64,000 nt of DNA, taken from positions 32,689 through 96,688 of IMG/VR virus record IMGVR_UViG_3300023174_000104. One strand, given 5' to 3'. The notes under the pieces were generated by a model. The model saw nothing but the letters and a program-made list of their open reading frames with translations, had not been told where the DNA came from and made no database searches. The translations under genes were made by a program, and so were the position numbers. Shown piece by piece: positions 8,547 through 19,500 of this stretch. Positions within the stretch are counted from its first letter, which is position 1, and the number at the start of each line of letters is the position of its first letter. Source of the DNA: a virus.

Positions 8547-10682
8547 ATGGCAGTATCACAATCACAAATTGTTGACTTATTATATAAACAGGCATTCGGT
8601 GTTACAAAAACCGATACGGCTACTAATAAGAGTCCTAGTAACGAAAATATTCCTAGTCCTCTTTTAATACGTGGTGATACAATTTGGACACAATCAGATC
8701 AAATCCCATCAACCGCAACAGCAACTGCAGGTATTGTTCAGGCATATACTGGCGCAAATGCAATAGAATGTATTGCAGATAATACAACTGTTCCAATTGG
8801 TGGAATATATCCAACATGGCTAACCGAATTAACATATTGGATTCCTTCAGAATTTGGCGCTACCTATACAGTACAAGTTTGGGTTGATAATCCAGGAGTT
8901 GCTAATCCAACTTTAACTGGTACACAGATTTTTGCAGCCGGCTCTGGTGGTACAGGACAATATTATTATAATTATCAATCAGGAGTATTAAACTTTATTG
9001 GTGAAACAATACCGGCGTCGTTGACTTCTGGTAAAGTATTATACATTGTTGGTTATAGATATATAGGCGAAGTTGGTGTAACAAACTTACCTAATAATAC
9101 TACTATAGGTAATTTGAATTTTACCGGTACTACGATAAGTAGTACAACTGCAAATGGCAATATTATTATTGCTCCAAATGGTACTGGAACAGTACAAATT
9201 AGTTCTGCAGTAACATCTAATGGTAATATTACTGCAACCTTTTTTATTGGAAACGGTAGTCAATTAACTGGAGTAGCGGCTAGCAATGCGGCAACTTCAG
9301 GTACAGTAACTGATAATGCACAACCAAACATCACATCAGTTGGCACATTAATTTCATTAAATGTTTCTAGTAATGTTACTGCTAGTAATTTTATAGGTGC
9401 ATTAGCTAATGGAAATAGTAATGTAAATATACCTAATATTAATGGCAATATTAATTTAACCGCAGTAGGCAATACTACTATGGTAGTTACAGGTACTGGT
9501 GTTAATGTAGAAGGTACTTTAACTACTACAGGAAGTCTTACTTTAATTGGTAGCAATGTAACTGGCGCTAATGTTGTTTTTGCTAACACTGTTTCTGCCA
9601 ATTTATTAGCAACAACATCAAATGTTTCAAGTAATAGTATTACAAATAATTTAACTGTTAATTTGGCACTTAGTGGTAATACTGCTAACTTCACTGGTAA
9701 TATAATAACATTAAATGCAAATTTAGGTAATGCAGCCTCTGCTAATTATTTTATTGGAAACGGTAGTTTATTAACAGGAGTAGCAGCCAGTAATGCAGTA
9801 AGTGCGGGTACGGTAACTAATAATTCTCAACCTAATATTACTAGTGTTGGTACATTAATTTCATTAGATATTTCTGGTAATCTTACTGCAGGCAATGCTA
9901 ATTTAGGTAACCTAATAACAGCTAACTTCTTCAGTGGGTCGGGCAATTTATTAAGCAATATTCAGGGAAGTAATGTTACCGGTAATGTAACTAGTGCAGT
10001 TACAGCTAATTTTGCTAACTACGCAGGTAATGTAACTTTAGCGGCCCAATCAAATATTACAAGTGTTGGAACATTAACAAGTTTATCAGTAACTGGTAAC
10101 ATCAGTACCGGGAATGCTAACTTAGGTAACCTTGCAACAGCTAACTTCTTTAGTGGATCCGGTAATAACTTAAGTAATATTCAAGGAAGTAATGTCACTG
10201 GTCAAGTAGGTAACGCATTAGTAGCTAGTACAGTGTATACAAATGCTCAACCAAACATTACAAGTACAGGTACATTAACAGGTTTAACTGTATCAGGACA
10301 TTTAACAGCAAACACATTCCAGATGGGATATGGAATATATGCATTTTATTCTACATCTGTATATTTTGCTACAACAGCTAGTACATCTGCTAATCAATTA
10401 TTATGGGATTATCCTGTGGCAGACTTGTCTGCTATTGATTTTACCATTATTGCAACAGATAATGTAGGTGCTTCTAGACAATCATGTAAGATATCAGCCG
10501 CCATATTAGGTACAACTGTTACATATAACGAATATGGTGGATTGTTTATAAACGGTGGGGTGGGCAGTTTTAGTGTAATATATAATGGAAGTGGGCCAAC
10601 ACCAACTTTAGAGTTGGTAGTAACTCCGGATTCTTCAAATCTAACAGAATATAATATGCTAATTTCTAAGTATTTGGTGTGA
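8547..10682 (+). CDS. Tail fibre protein (711 aa) with distinct N-terminal domain
   Basis: The first 190 residues form a globular domain unlike the other fibres (VSQSQIVDLLYKQAFGVTKT, PSPLLIRGDTIW, YWIPSEFGATYTVQVW, GVLNFIGETIPASL), of a type I recognise from marine T4-like phage structural proteins. The rest is the common GNxxLGN / AQPNITSVGTL fibre module. The last 110 residues are unique and probably form the tip. It sits in one transcript with the preceding fibre and may be a separate fibre segment or baseplate-proximal connector. Confidence 0.8.
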   Translation: MAVSQSQIVDLLYKQAFGVTKTDTATNKSPSNENIPSPLLIRGDTIWTQSDQIPSTATATAGIVQAYTGANAIECIADNTTVPIGGIYPTWLTELTYWIPSEFGATYTVQVWVDNPGVANPTLTGTQIFAAGSGGTGQYYYNYQSGVLNFIGETIPASLTSGKVLYIVGYRYIGEVGVTNLPNNTTIGNLNFTGTTISSTTANGNIIIAPNGTGTVQISSAVTSNGNITATFFIGNGSQLTGVAASNAATSGTVTDNAQPNITSVGTLISLNVSSNVTASNFIGALANGNSNVNIPNINGNINLTAVGNTTMVVTGTGVNVEGTLTTTGSLTLIGSNVTGANVVFANTVSANLLATTSNVSSNSITNNLTVNLALSGNTANFTGNIITLNANLGNAASANYFIGNGSLLTGVAASNAVSAGTVTNNSQPNITSVGTLISLDISGNLTAGNANLGNLITANFFSGSGNLLSNIQGSNVTGNVTSAVTANFANYAGNVTLAAQSNITSVGTLTSLSVTGNISTGNANLGNLATANFFSGSGNNLSNIQGSNVTGQVGNALVASTVYTNAQPNITSTGTLTGLTVSGHLTANTFQMGYGIYAFYSTSVYFATTASTSANQLLWDYPVADLSAIDFTIIATDNVGASRQSCKISAAILGTTVTYNEYGGLFINGGVGSFSVIYNGSGPTPTLELVVTPDSSNLTEYNMLISKYLV

Positions 10683-10708
10683 TATACCAATACATAAATT
10701 ACGAAAAA

Positions 10709-10716
10709 GATAAATA
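10709..10716 (+). promoter_or_regulatory. Late promoter GATAAATA
   Basis: Late box 21 nt before the ATG at 10738 with an AAGGAC RBS between. Confidence 0.75.
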
Positions 10717-10737
10717 TAAATATAAGGACACAACAAA

Positions 10738-13700
10738 ATGGCAATTAAAGCACTAAACTCAGTAGCTGGCTTCTCAGTAGGTGAAGTACCAGCAAATATT
10801 ATATTAGCAAACGGTGACATAACATCTAATAATGGCACGTTTACGGCAAACATTTCGGCAGGAAATGTATTAACCAATAATCTCTTATATGCTAATGGTA
10901 ATCCATGGGATATTGGTGGTATTCCAGGTGGCTCAAATACCCAGATTCAGTTTAATGATGCTGGTGAATTTGGCGGTAGTGCTAACTTTACCTTTAATCA
11001 GTCAACTAATGTATTGACTGTTACTGGTAATATTGCCGGTACGAATGTCAATGCTGGTAACTTGTTAACTGCTAATTATGTAACAGGTACCTTAACAACA
11101 GCCGCACAGCCAAATATTACAAGTGTTGGAACTTTAACTGGTTTAACAGTTAGTGATGGTAACGTTAGTAATACCATAATTGCATATGGTAATGGTACTC
11201 TTGCTGTGTCCGGCAACATTACTGCTAATAACTTTGTTGGTAATATTAGTGGTAACATTTCAGGTAATATTGTCATTCCTGGTTCAAATACAGGTGTTGT
11301 GTTTAATGACAATGGTAATGCTAATACAAGCACCGCATTTACCTTTAACAAGGCAAGTAATTTAGTTACTATTACATCTAATGCTAACGTCGGTAATTTG
11401 ATATCAGGTGGAGTTGTGTCCGCAACTGGTAACGTGTCCGGTGCTAATTTAACAACAGGCGGTGTATTAAGTGTAACAGGTAATGCTAACGTTGGTAACT
11501 TAGGTACAGGTGGTTTGATAGTTGCAAGTGGCAACATTGATGGTGGAAATTTAAATACGGGCGGAGCACTAAGTGTAACAGGTAATGCTAACGTTGGTAA
11601 CTTAGGAACTGCAGGTTTAGTTACTGCAACCGGCAACGTAAGTGGTGGTAATTTAACTACCACTGGTTTAGTATCTGCAACCGGCAACGTAAGTGGTGGT
11701 AATTTAACTACAGGTGGCGTAGTACAAGCAACAGGCAATGTTAATGGTGCCAACTTTAATACACTTGGTACTGCTAATATAGGTGATCTAAAGATTTCAG
11801 GTAATGTTGAAGGTAATTTAATACCCAAAACATCTAACACATATAATTTAGGTAATAGTACATATTACTGGAAAGATTTGTTCTTATCCGGCACTACTAT
11901 TACGCTAGGTGATCAAACAATTTCTTCAAATGCAAATGGTGTTATCTTATCAAATACAACATTCATAAGTACATTAAATGCATCAGGTAATGCTAATGTT
12001 GGTAATTTAGGTACTGCAGGTTCGATTACTGCAACAGGCAATGTAAGTGGTGGTAATTTAACTACTACTGGTGTAGTATCTGCAACTGGTAATGTATCTG
12101 GTGGTAACTTAACAACAGCCGGTGTACTAAGTGTAACAGGTAATGCTAACGTTGGTAATTTAGGTACAGCTGGTCTAATAGTTGCAACTGGTAATATTGA
12201 TGGTGGTAACTTAAATACTGGTGGAATAGTATCCGCATCTGGCAACATAGTTTCTAATGCAAACGTTGTTACAGATTTGATTGTTGGTAGAACAAGTAGT
12301 GTAACAATTACCGCAACTGGTTCTAATCAAAATATTAATTTGACTCCAACAGGTACTGGTACAGTTAACGTTGGTAATTTTATTATATCTAACGTACAAA
12401 CTCCATTATCAGATTTTGATGCCGCAACAAAGAAATACGTAGATGACGTTGCTCAAGGTCTAAACGTACACGATGCAGCATTGGCAGCAACAACTAATAC
12501 ACTTGCTATATTGACTGGCGGTACTATCACATATAATAATGGTACAGCAGGCGTTGGTGCAACATTGACACTATCAGGTTCACCAACTAAGAATTTCACA
12601 AGTGCAAATACTTTTGATGGTAATGTCACCGCAGTGACAACTAGTCGTATTCTTGTTAAGAGCGAAACAAATGCGGCATATAACGGTGTTTACGTTGTTA
12701 CAAGTTCAACTGTTCTAACAAGAGCAAGTGATTACAATACTGTTCCGGAAGTTGAAGCAGGTGACTTCATATTCGTACAAGACGGTACTACATACAATGA
12801 CTCAGGTTGGGTACAGACATCATCAGTAACTACTATTGGTACTGATCCAATATTGTTCACTCAATTCTCAGGCGCCGGTACATATACAGCAGGCACCGGT
12901 TTAGCATTAAATGGTACTGAATTCAGTATTGCTAACACAACTGTTACTGCAGGTGCATATGGTAACGGTGATTATAATGCTACATTTACTGTTAATAGTC
13001 AAGGTCAATTAACAGCGGCTGCTAACGTAGCAATTACTGCTAACGCAGCCAACTTAACAGGTACCACCCTTGCTTCAACAATAGTAACTTCAAGTTTAAC
13101 AAGTGTTGGTACATTAGGCTCATTGGCAGTTACAGCAAATGTAACTGCTGGTAATGTATATGCTAATAGCGGAACAATTGGTGCAAGTTTATTAACTGGT
13201 ACACTAACTACTGCGGCTCAGCCAAATATTACAAGTGTTGGCTCATTAAGTTCATTAACAGTAGCAGGTACAAGTAACTTAGGTCCTGTTGGTAATGTAA
13301 CTATTACAGGTGGATCAAGTGGACAAGTTTTAAGTACAAATGGTTCAGGTGGTTTATCATTTATAACAATAAATTCATCTGGTATATCAAATGGTACAAG
13401 TAATGTAAGTATTCCAGTATCTAATGGCAATGTTAACATGTCTGTTGGCGGAAACGCTAATGTATTGGTTGTTACAGGTACCGGAGTTAACGTAGCAGGT
13501 AATTTAAATGCTACCGGAAATGTTAGTTTAGGTGGAGGTTCGGGTGGTAATTTAAGTGGTGCTAATAATATTAGTGCAAACACATTCACTGGTACACTTA
13601 CAACAAATGCTCAACCAAATATCACAAGTGTTGGTACATTAACAAGTTTAGCAGTAACAGGTAACATTAGTTCAGGTAATGCTAATTTAGGTAATTTAGT

Positions 13701-15807
13701 AACAGCTAATTTCTTTAGCGGTTCTGGTAATAACTTAAGTAATATTCAAGGTGGTAACGTTTCTGGCCAAGTAGGTAACGCACTAGTGGCAGGTACAGTA
13801 TATACAAATGCTCAACCAAATATTACAAGTGTTGGTACATTAGCTAATTTAACAGTAGGTGGTACAAGCAATTTAGGTCCAGTCGGTAATGTAACTATTA
13901 CCGGTGGTTCAAGTGGACAAGTTTTAAGTACAAATGGTTCAGGTGGATTATCATTTATTACTATCGGTACAGCCGGTGTATCAAATGGTAATAGTAATGT
14001 TAGTATTGCAACTGCCGGCGGTAATGTAACAACCAGTGTAGCTGGCAATGCTAACGTATTAGTTGTTACTGGCACAGGAATATTAGTTAACGGTAACGGA
14101 AATGTTACTGGTAATCTAACAGCAGGTAATATCATTGCAGGCGGAGGTTCTGGTGGTAATATTACTGGTGCAAACTTAGTTTCTGCTAACTTCTTCACTG
14201 GTACATTAACAACAGCCGCACAGCCAAATATCACAAGTGTCGGTACATTAACAAGTTTAGCAGTAACTGGCAATATCAGTTCAGGTAATGCTAATTTAGG
14301 TAACTTAGTTACAGCTAACTTCTTTAGTGGTTCTGGTAATAATTTAAGTAATATTCAAGGTGCTAACGTTACTGGCACAGTAGCAAGCGCATCAACTGCA
14401 GTAACAGTAACTGCAAATGCTCAACCTAATATTACAAGTACAGGTACACTAACAAGTTTAGGCGTATCAGGTGCAGTAACAGCAAGCACATTAGTTTCTA
14501 ACGTTGCAACCGGCACTGCTCCATTAACAGTAACAAGTACAACACGTGTTTCTAACTTAAACGTTGCATATGCTAACGTAGCAGATAATATTAATGTAGC
14601 AGCCGGAACAGGAAATAATTTCCTTATATTTGCAAATGCAGCAACAGGTAATGTATCAGAATTAACAAGTACAGGATTAACTGCTAACTTATCTAATAAT
14701 TCTATCACAGCAACTACATTTGTTGGTACATTGGCTGGTTCATTAGCTAATGGTAATAGTAATGTTAACATACCAAATGCAAATGGTAATATTAATCTAA
14801 CTGCTGTAGGAAATACAACATTAGTAGTTACAGGCACTGGCGCAAATATTGAAGGAACATTAAATGTAACCGGTAATGCAGTTGTTGGAAATCTAACAAC
14901 AGGTGGAGCTGGTGGTAACATTTCGGGTGCTAATAACATTAGTGCTAACACATTCACTGGTACATTAACAACAGCCGCACAGCCAAATATTACAAGTGTT
15001 GGTACATTAACAAGTTTGGCGGTAACAGGTAATGTTACTGCTGGTAATGCTAATGTAACTGGTCAATTAATTTCTACTGTTTCAACAGGTACTGCACCGT
15101 TTGTAGTTACATCAACTACAACTGTTGCTAACTTGTCAGTAGCTACCGCAACAACAGCCGGATCTGCAACAACAGCTGGCACAGTAACAACAAATGCTCA
15201 ACCTAACATCACTAGTGTTGGTACATTAACAAGTTTAGCTGTGACAGGTAATGTTACTGCTGGTAATTTAATAGGTGTGTTTGCTAATGGTAATAGTAGC
15301 ATTTCTATTCCATCAGCTAATGGTAATATTAATATTTCAGCAGGTGGAACACCGAATGAATTAGTAATCACTAGTACAGGAGTTAATGTAGCCGGTACAT
15401 TAAATGCTACAGGTAACATTAATGGTGGTAATGTAATTACAACCGGTGTTGCGGTCGCTAATTCGGGCGTCCAGATTAGTAACTCTGCTGTTTATTTTGC
15501 TAATGTTACTACATCTTCAACTACACCAAACCAAACAATTGCAACAATTGCATTAACTAGTTCTTATATAACAGGAGTAGAATATTTAGTTAAAGGGGTA
15601 GATGCTGCCGGTGCTAAATACAGTGTAGCTACAGTTGTATCAGTTACTAATGGAACCATATCAGATTATTCTACTTTTGCAACAGTCAATATAGGAGGAT
15701 CAACTGGGTCATTATCAGTTAACATATCAGGAAGTAATATTGCGTTGCAAGTTACCCCTGCAAGTAGTAACTCAACTGTATGGACTACCCAATTTAGAGT
15801 CATTTAA
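10738..15807 (+). CDS. Giant repeat-rich tail fibre protein (1689 aa)
   Basis: The N-terminus (LNSVAGFSVGEVPANIILANGDI) is shared with the fibre at 16531. Long runs of GNANVGNLGTAG / ATGNVSGGNLTT repeats follow, then one copy of the DAATKKYVDDVAQGLNVHD to TQFSGAGTY module. Repeats of LGPVGNVTITGGSSGQVL and AQPNITSVGTLTSLAVTGN come next, and a short unique C-terminus of about 90 residues ends the protein. It is very likely a trimeric tail fibre. The repeat units are nearly identical at DNA level to those of the neighbouring fibre genes, offering substrate for recombination. Its own late promoter and RBS precede it; an HNH gene starts 17 bp after its stop. Confidence 0.85.
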   Translation: MAIKALNSVAGFSVGEVPANIILANGDITSNNGTFTANISAGNVLTNNLLYANGNPWDIGGIPGGSNTQIQFNDAGEFGGSANFTFNQSTNVLTVTGNIAGTNVNAGNLLTANYVTGTLTTAAQPNITSVGTLTGLTVSDGNVSNTIIAYGNGTLAVSGNITANNFVGNISGNISGNIVIPGSNTGVVFNDNGNANTSTAFTFNKASNLVTITSNANVGNLISGGVVSATGNVSGANLTTGGVLSVTGNANVGNLGTGGLIVASGNIDGGNLNTGGALSVTGNANVGNLGTAGLVTATGNVSGGNLTTTGLVSATGNVSGGNLTTGGVVQATGNVNGANFNTLGTANIGDLKISGNVEGNLIPKTSNTYNLGNSTYYWKDLFLSGTTITLGDQTISSNANGVILSNTTFISTLNASGNANVGNLGTAGSITATGNVSGGNLTTTGVVSATGNVSGGNLTTAGVLSVTGNANVGNLGTAGLIVATGNIDGGNLNTGGIVSASGNIVSNANVVTDLIVGRTSSVTITATGSNQNINLTPTGTGTVNVGNFIISNVQTPLSDFDAATKKYVDDVAQGLNVHDAALAATTNTLAILTGGTITYNNGTAGVGATLTLSGSPTKNFTSANTFDGNVTAVTTSRILVKSETNAAYNGVYVVTSSTVLTRASDYNTVPEVEAGDFIFVQDGTTYNDSGWVQTSSVTTIGTDPILFTQFSGAGTYTAGTGLALNGTEFSIANTTVTAGAYGNGDYNATFTVNSQGQLTAAANVAITANAANLTGTTLASTIVTSSLTSVGTLGSLAVTANVTAGNVYANSGTIGASLLTGTLTTAAQPNITSVGSLSSLTVAGTSNLGPVGNVTITGGSSGQVLSTNGSGGLSFITINSSGISNGTSNVSIPVSNGNVNMSVGGNANVLVVTGTGVNVAGNLNATGNVSLGGGSGGNLSGANNISANTFTGTLTTNAQPNITSVGTLTSLAVTGNISSGNANLGNLVTANFFSGSGNNLSNIQGGNVSGQVGNALVAGTVYTNAQPNITSVGTLANLTVGGTSNLGPVGNVTITGGSSGQVLSTNGSGGLSFITIGTAGVSNGNSNVSIATAGGNVTTSVAGNANVLVVTGTGILVNGNGNVTGNLTAGNIIAGGGSGGNITGANLVSANFFTGTLTTAAQPNITSVGTLTSLAVTGNISSGNANLGNLVTANFFSGSGNNLSNIQGANVTGTVASASTAVTVTANAQPNITSTGTLTSLGVSGAVTASTLVSNVATGTAPLTVTSTTRVSNLNVAYANVADNINVAAGTGNNFLIFANAATGNVSELTSTGLTANLSNNSITATTFVGTLAGSLANGNSNVNIPNANGNINLTAVGNTTLVVTGTGANIEGTLNVTGNAVVGNLTTGGAGGNISGANNISANTFTGTLTTAAQPNITSVGTLTSLAVTGNVTAGNANVTGQLISTVSTGTAPFVVTSTTTVANLSVATATTAGSATTAGTVTTNAQPNITSVGTLTSLAVTGNVTAGNLIGVFANGNSSISIPSANGNINISAGGTPNELVITSTGVNVAGTLNATGNINGGNVITTGVAVANSGVQISNSAVYFANVTTSSTTPNQTIATIALTSSYITGVEYLVKGVDAAGAKYSVATVVSVTNGTISDYSTFATVNIGGSTGSLSVNISGSNIALQVTPASSNSTVWTTQFRVI

Positions 15808-15823
15808 GGATATACACAAAGAG

Positions 15824-16516
15824 ATGCAACATTATAGAAAAATTTGGGAAAGTATTAATGGTCCTATACCAATTGATGAGTTTGGTAGAACATACGAAAT
15901 TCATCATATTGACGGTAACCATAAAAATAATTCCGTTGACAACTTACAGTGTATTTCAATAAAAGAGCACTATGATATTCATTATTCTCAAGGAGATTTA
16001 GGTGCATGTTACCTAATAGGTGTTAGAATGCAAATGACCACATCAGAACTATCAACTTTGTCGTCTTTGGTTCAACAAGAAAAAATAAAGAATAAAACTC
16101 ATGCTTTTTTACGAAAAGATTTTCAAAAAAATATGCAAAATAAACGTGTTGCAGATGGTGTACATCCGTGGCAAAATTCAGAATTGCAAAAAAAGAAAGC
16201 ATTAATGAGGGTTAAAAATGGAACGCATCCTTGGTTGGGATCAGAGTTTGCTAAAAAAAATAATTTAAAAAGAATAAAAGATAACACTCATAATTTTTTA
16301 GGAGATACTAATCCAGGAAAACTGAATTTTGAAGCAGGCACTAGTCATATCAATAATAAAGAATGGCAAAAGGAAAAAGCAAAAAAACAAATTGAGAAGG
16401 GTACACATAACTCACAAGTTAAGTGGGTTTGTTCTAAATGTAATAAAGAAGGTAAAGGCTCAGGTGCTTTTTCTAGATTTCACGGTAATAACTGTAAATC
16501 TCTAGTGGTAGCGTAA
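15824..16516 (+). CDS. HNH homing endonuclease between fibre genes
   Basis: The protein has 230 aa from the ATG at 15824; the longer open frame overlaps the fibre gene and its extra residues are not HNH-like. The core is RTYEIHHIDGNHKNNSVDNLQ with EHYDIHY. The middle carries repeats (THAFLRKDF, VHPWQNSELQKKK, THPWLGSEFAKKN) resembling DNA-contact modules, and the C-terminus is the CSKC...RFHGNNC finger also found at 238 and 29802. Unlike most nucleases here it has no late box directly upstream, so it probably depends on fibre read-through. Confidence 0.85.
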   Translation: MQHYRKIWESINGPIPIDEFGRTYEIHHIDGNHKNNSVDNLQCISIKEHYDIHYSQGDLGACYLIGVRMQMTTSELSTLSSLVQQEKIKNKTHAFLRKDFQKNMQNKRVADGVHPWQNSELQKKKALMRVKNGTHPWLGSEFAKKNNLKRIKDNTHNFLGDTNPGKLNFEAGTSHINNKEWQKEKAKKQIEKGTHNSQVKWVCSKCNKEGKGSGAFSRFHGNNCKSLVVA

Positions 16517-16530
16517 GCAGAAAGTAAAGA

Positions 16531-19500
16531 ATGGCAAAGAAACCCTTCATTTCGGTTGATGGTATCACCGTAGGTGAAGCCAACGCACTAGTGAACGTTA
16601 TTTTATCCAATGGTGATATTACCACAAGTAATATTACTATTGGTAATAACGCTAACTTAGGCAATGTCGGTAATATTATTATTACCGGCGGTTCTTCCGG
16701 CTATGTATTAAGCACAAATGGATCAGGGAATCTTTCTTGGATAGCACAATCCGGTGGAGGTAGCACCAGCAATATTAGTAATGGCAATAGTAATGTAAAT
16801 ATTGCTACAGAAAATGGCAACATCACCATGAGTGCTGTTGGCAATGCTAATATCGTAGTAGTTACCGGTACTGGAGCAAATATTACAGGAACATTAAATG
16901 TAACCGGTAATGCTACTGTTGGTAACATTATTACAGGTGCTGGATCAGGTGGTAATATCACCGGTGCAAATGTAATCTCTGCTAATACAGTTACAGCTAG
17001 CGGTAATATTACTGCTGGTAATGCTAATTTAGGCAATGCAGTAACAGCTAATTTCTTTATTGGTAGTGGTGCTAATTTAACAAGTATAGCCGGAGCCAAT
17101 GTTTCTGGTCAAGTAGGTAATGCATTAGTAGCAAGTACTGTATATACAAATGCACAACCTAATATTACTTCAGTTGGTACATTAACTAGTTTAAGTGTTT
17201 CTGGTACAGGATCATTTGGTGCTAATGTTAATTTAAACAGTTTTAATATAACAAATCTTGCAACTCCAGTAGCAAGCACAGATGCCGCAACAAAACAATA
17301 TGTTGATGATGTTGCTCAAGGCTTGAACGTACATGATAGTGTACAAGCCGCAACGCCAACAACACTAGCATCTATTACCGGTGGAACAATAACATATAAT
17401 AACGGCTCTAGTGGAGTAGGTGCAAATCTAACTACTACTGGATCATTTAATTTAATAGATGGTGTAAATGTACAAACATCAGGTACACGTATTCTAGTCA
17501 AGAACGAAGCAAACGCAGTATTCAATGGTATATATACTTGGAGTAACGCAACGGTAATTACACGTGCGGTTGACTATAATACTGTACCTGAAGTAGAAGC
17601 AGGTGATTTTGTATTCTGCACAGGTGGCACACTATATGATAATACCGGTTGGGTACAAACAAGTACTGTTACTGCAATTGGTACTACTGGTAATAACATT
17701 GAATTCACTCAGTTTTCAGGAGCTGGTACATATCAAGCTGGTACGGGTTTAACATTAACAGGTAGTACCTTTAGTGTAAATGCTAGTCAAACTCAAGTTA
17801 CTAGTGTAGGTACATTGGGTAATTTAACTGTTAGCGGTAATGCAACAGTCGGTAATTTAGTTACTAGTGGTAGTGGTGGTACATTATCTAACATCAATGT
17901 TGTTTCAGCTAATACATTTACTGCAAGTGGAAATATTACTGCTGGTAATGCTAATTTAGGTAACTCAGTAACAGCTAACTTTTTTACTGGTAATCTTTAC
18001 GGAACAGCAAATTTAGCAACATTTGCAACCACTGCAAATGCGGTAGCAGGATCTAATGTATCCGGTCAAGTAGGTAATGCATTAGTAGCGGGGACAGTTT
18101 ATACTGCGGCACAACCAAATATAACAAGTGTTGGTACATTAACTGGTTTAACAAGCACAGGTACAGTTAACTTAACTGGTGCAAGTAATGTTAGTTTAGG
18201 ACCAGTTGGTAATGTAAAAATCACAGGTGGTAGTAATGGACAGTACTTACAGACAGATGGAACCGGAACACTAAACTGGGTAAGTATTAGCTCAAGTGCT
18301 ACATTAGCAAATGGCAATAGTAATGTAAATATACCAGCCGCAAATGGCAATATCAACTTAACAGCAGTTGGTAATACAGTTATGGTAGTTACTGGTACTG
18401 GTGTTAATGTGGCCGGTACATTAAATATATCTGGCAATACAACAGTAAGTAATCTAATATCATCAGGTACCGGAGGTAATATTAGTAATGCTAATGTTAT
18501 CTCAGCAAATACATTTATTGCTAGTGGTAATATCACTGCAACTAATATCAATACAACCGGTAGTGGTGGTAATATTGGTAATGCAAATGTTATCAGTGCA
18601 AATACGTTTATTGCGAGTGGTAATATCACAGCCGGTAATGCAAACTTAGGTAATGCAACTACTGCTAATTATTTCATTGGTAACTTTTATGGTACAGCCA
18701 ACTCAGCTACAACAGCGGGTACTGTAACAACAGCCGCACAACCAAATATTACTTCAGTTGGAACATTAAGTAGTTTATCAGTTACTGGTAACATCAGTTC
18801 AGGTAATGCTAATTTAGGTAACTTAGTAACAGCTAACTTCTTTAGTGGTAATGGTAGTCTATTAACTGGTATTACAGTAAGTGCCGGTAATTCAATTGTA
18901 AATGGTAATAGCAATGTAAGTATTCCAGTCGCAAATGGAAATGTTAATATTAGTGCTGTAGGAAATGCAAACGTTTTAGTTATTACAGGCACTGGGGCAA
19001 ACATTACAGGTACAGCTAACATCAGCGGTAACTTAAGTGTAGGGAACATAGTAACTAGTGGCAGTGGTGGTAATATTACCGGTGGTAATGTTATTTCCGC
19101 TAATACATTTATAGCTAGCGGTAATATAACAGCTAGTAATGCTAATTTAGGTAATGCGGTAACAGCTAACTATTTTATTGGTAACTTATATGGCACAGCT
19201 AATTTAGCTACATTTGCAACTACTGCTAATAGTGTAGCAGGTGGTAATGTTTCTGGTCAAGTGGGTAATGCATTAGTAGCAAGTACTGTATATACAAATG
19301 CACAGCCAAACATAACAAGTGTTGGTACATTAACTAGTTTAAGTGTATCCGGTACAGGATTATTTGGTGCTAATGTTAATTTAAATAGTTTTAACATCAC
19401 TAATTTAGCTACACCGGTTGCAAGCACAGATGCCGCAACAAAACAATATGTTGATGACGTTGCTCAAGGACTAAACATACATGATGCAGTAGCAGCCGCG

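Noticed and set aside
3420-15419. Many long minus-strand open frames across the fibre genes (for example 11076-11840, 9260-9694)
   Set aside because: They are antisense shadows of the repetitive Asn/Gly/Thr-rich fibre genes: Val/Leu/Pro-rich low-complexity translations with no RBS, promoter or domain.
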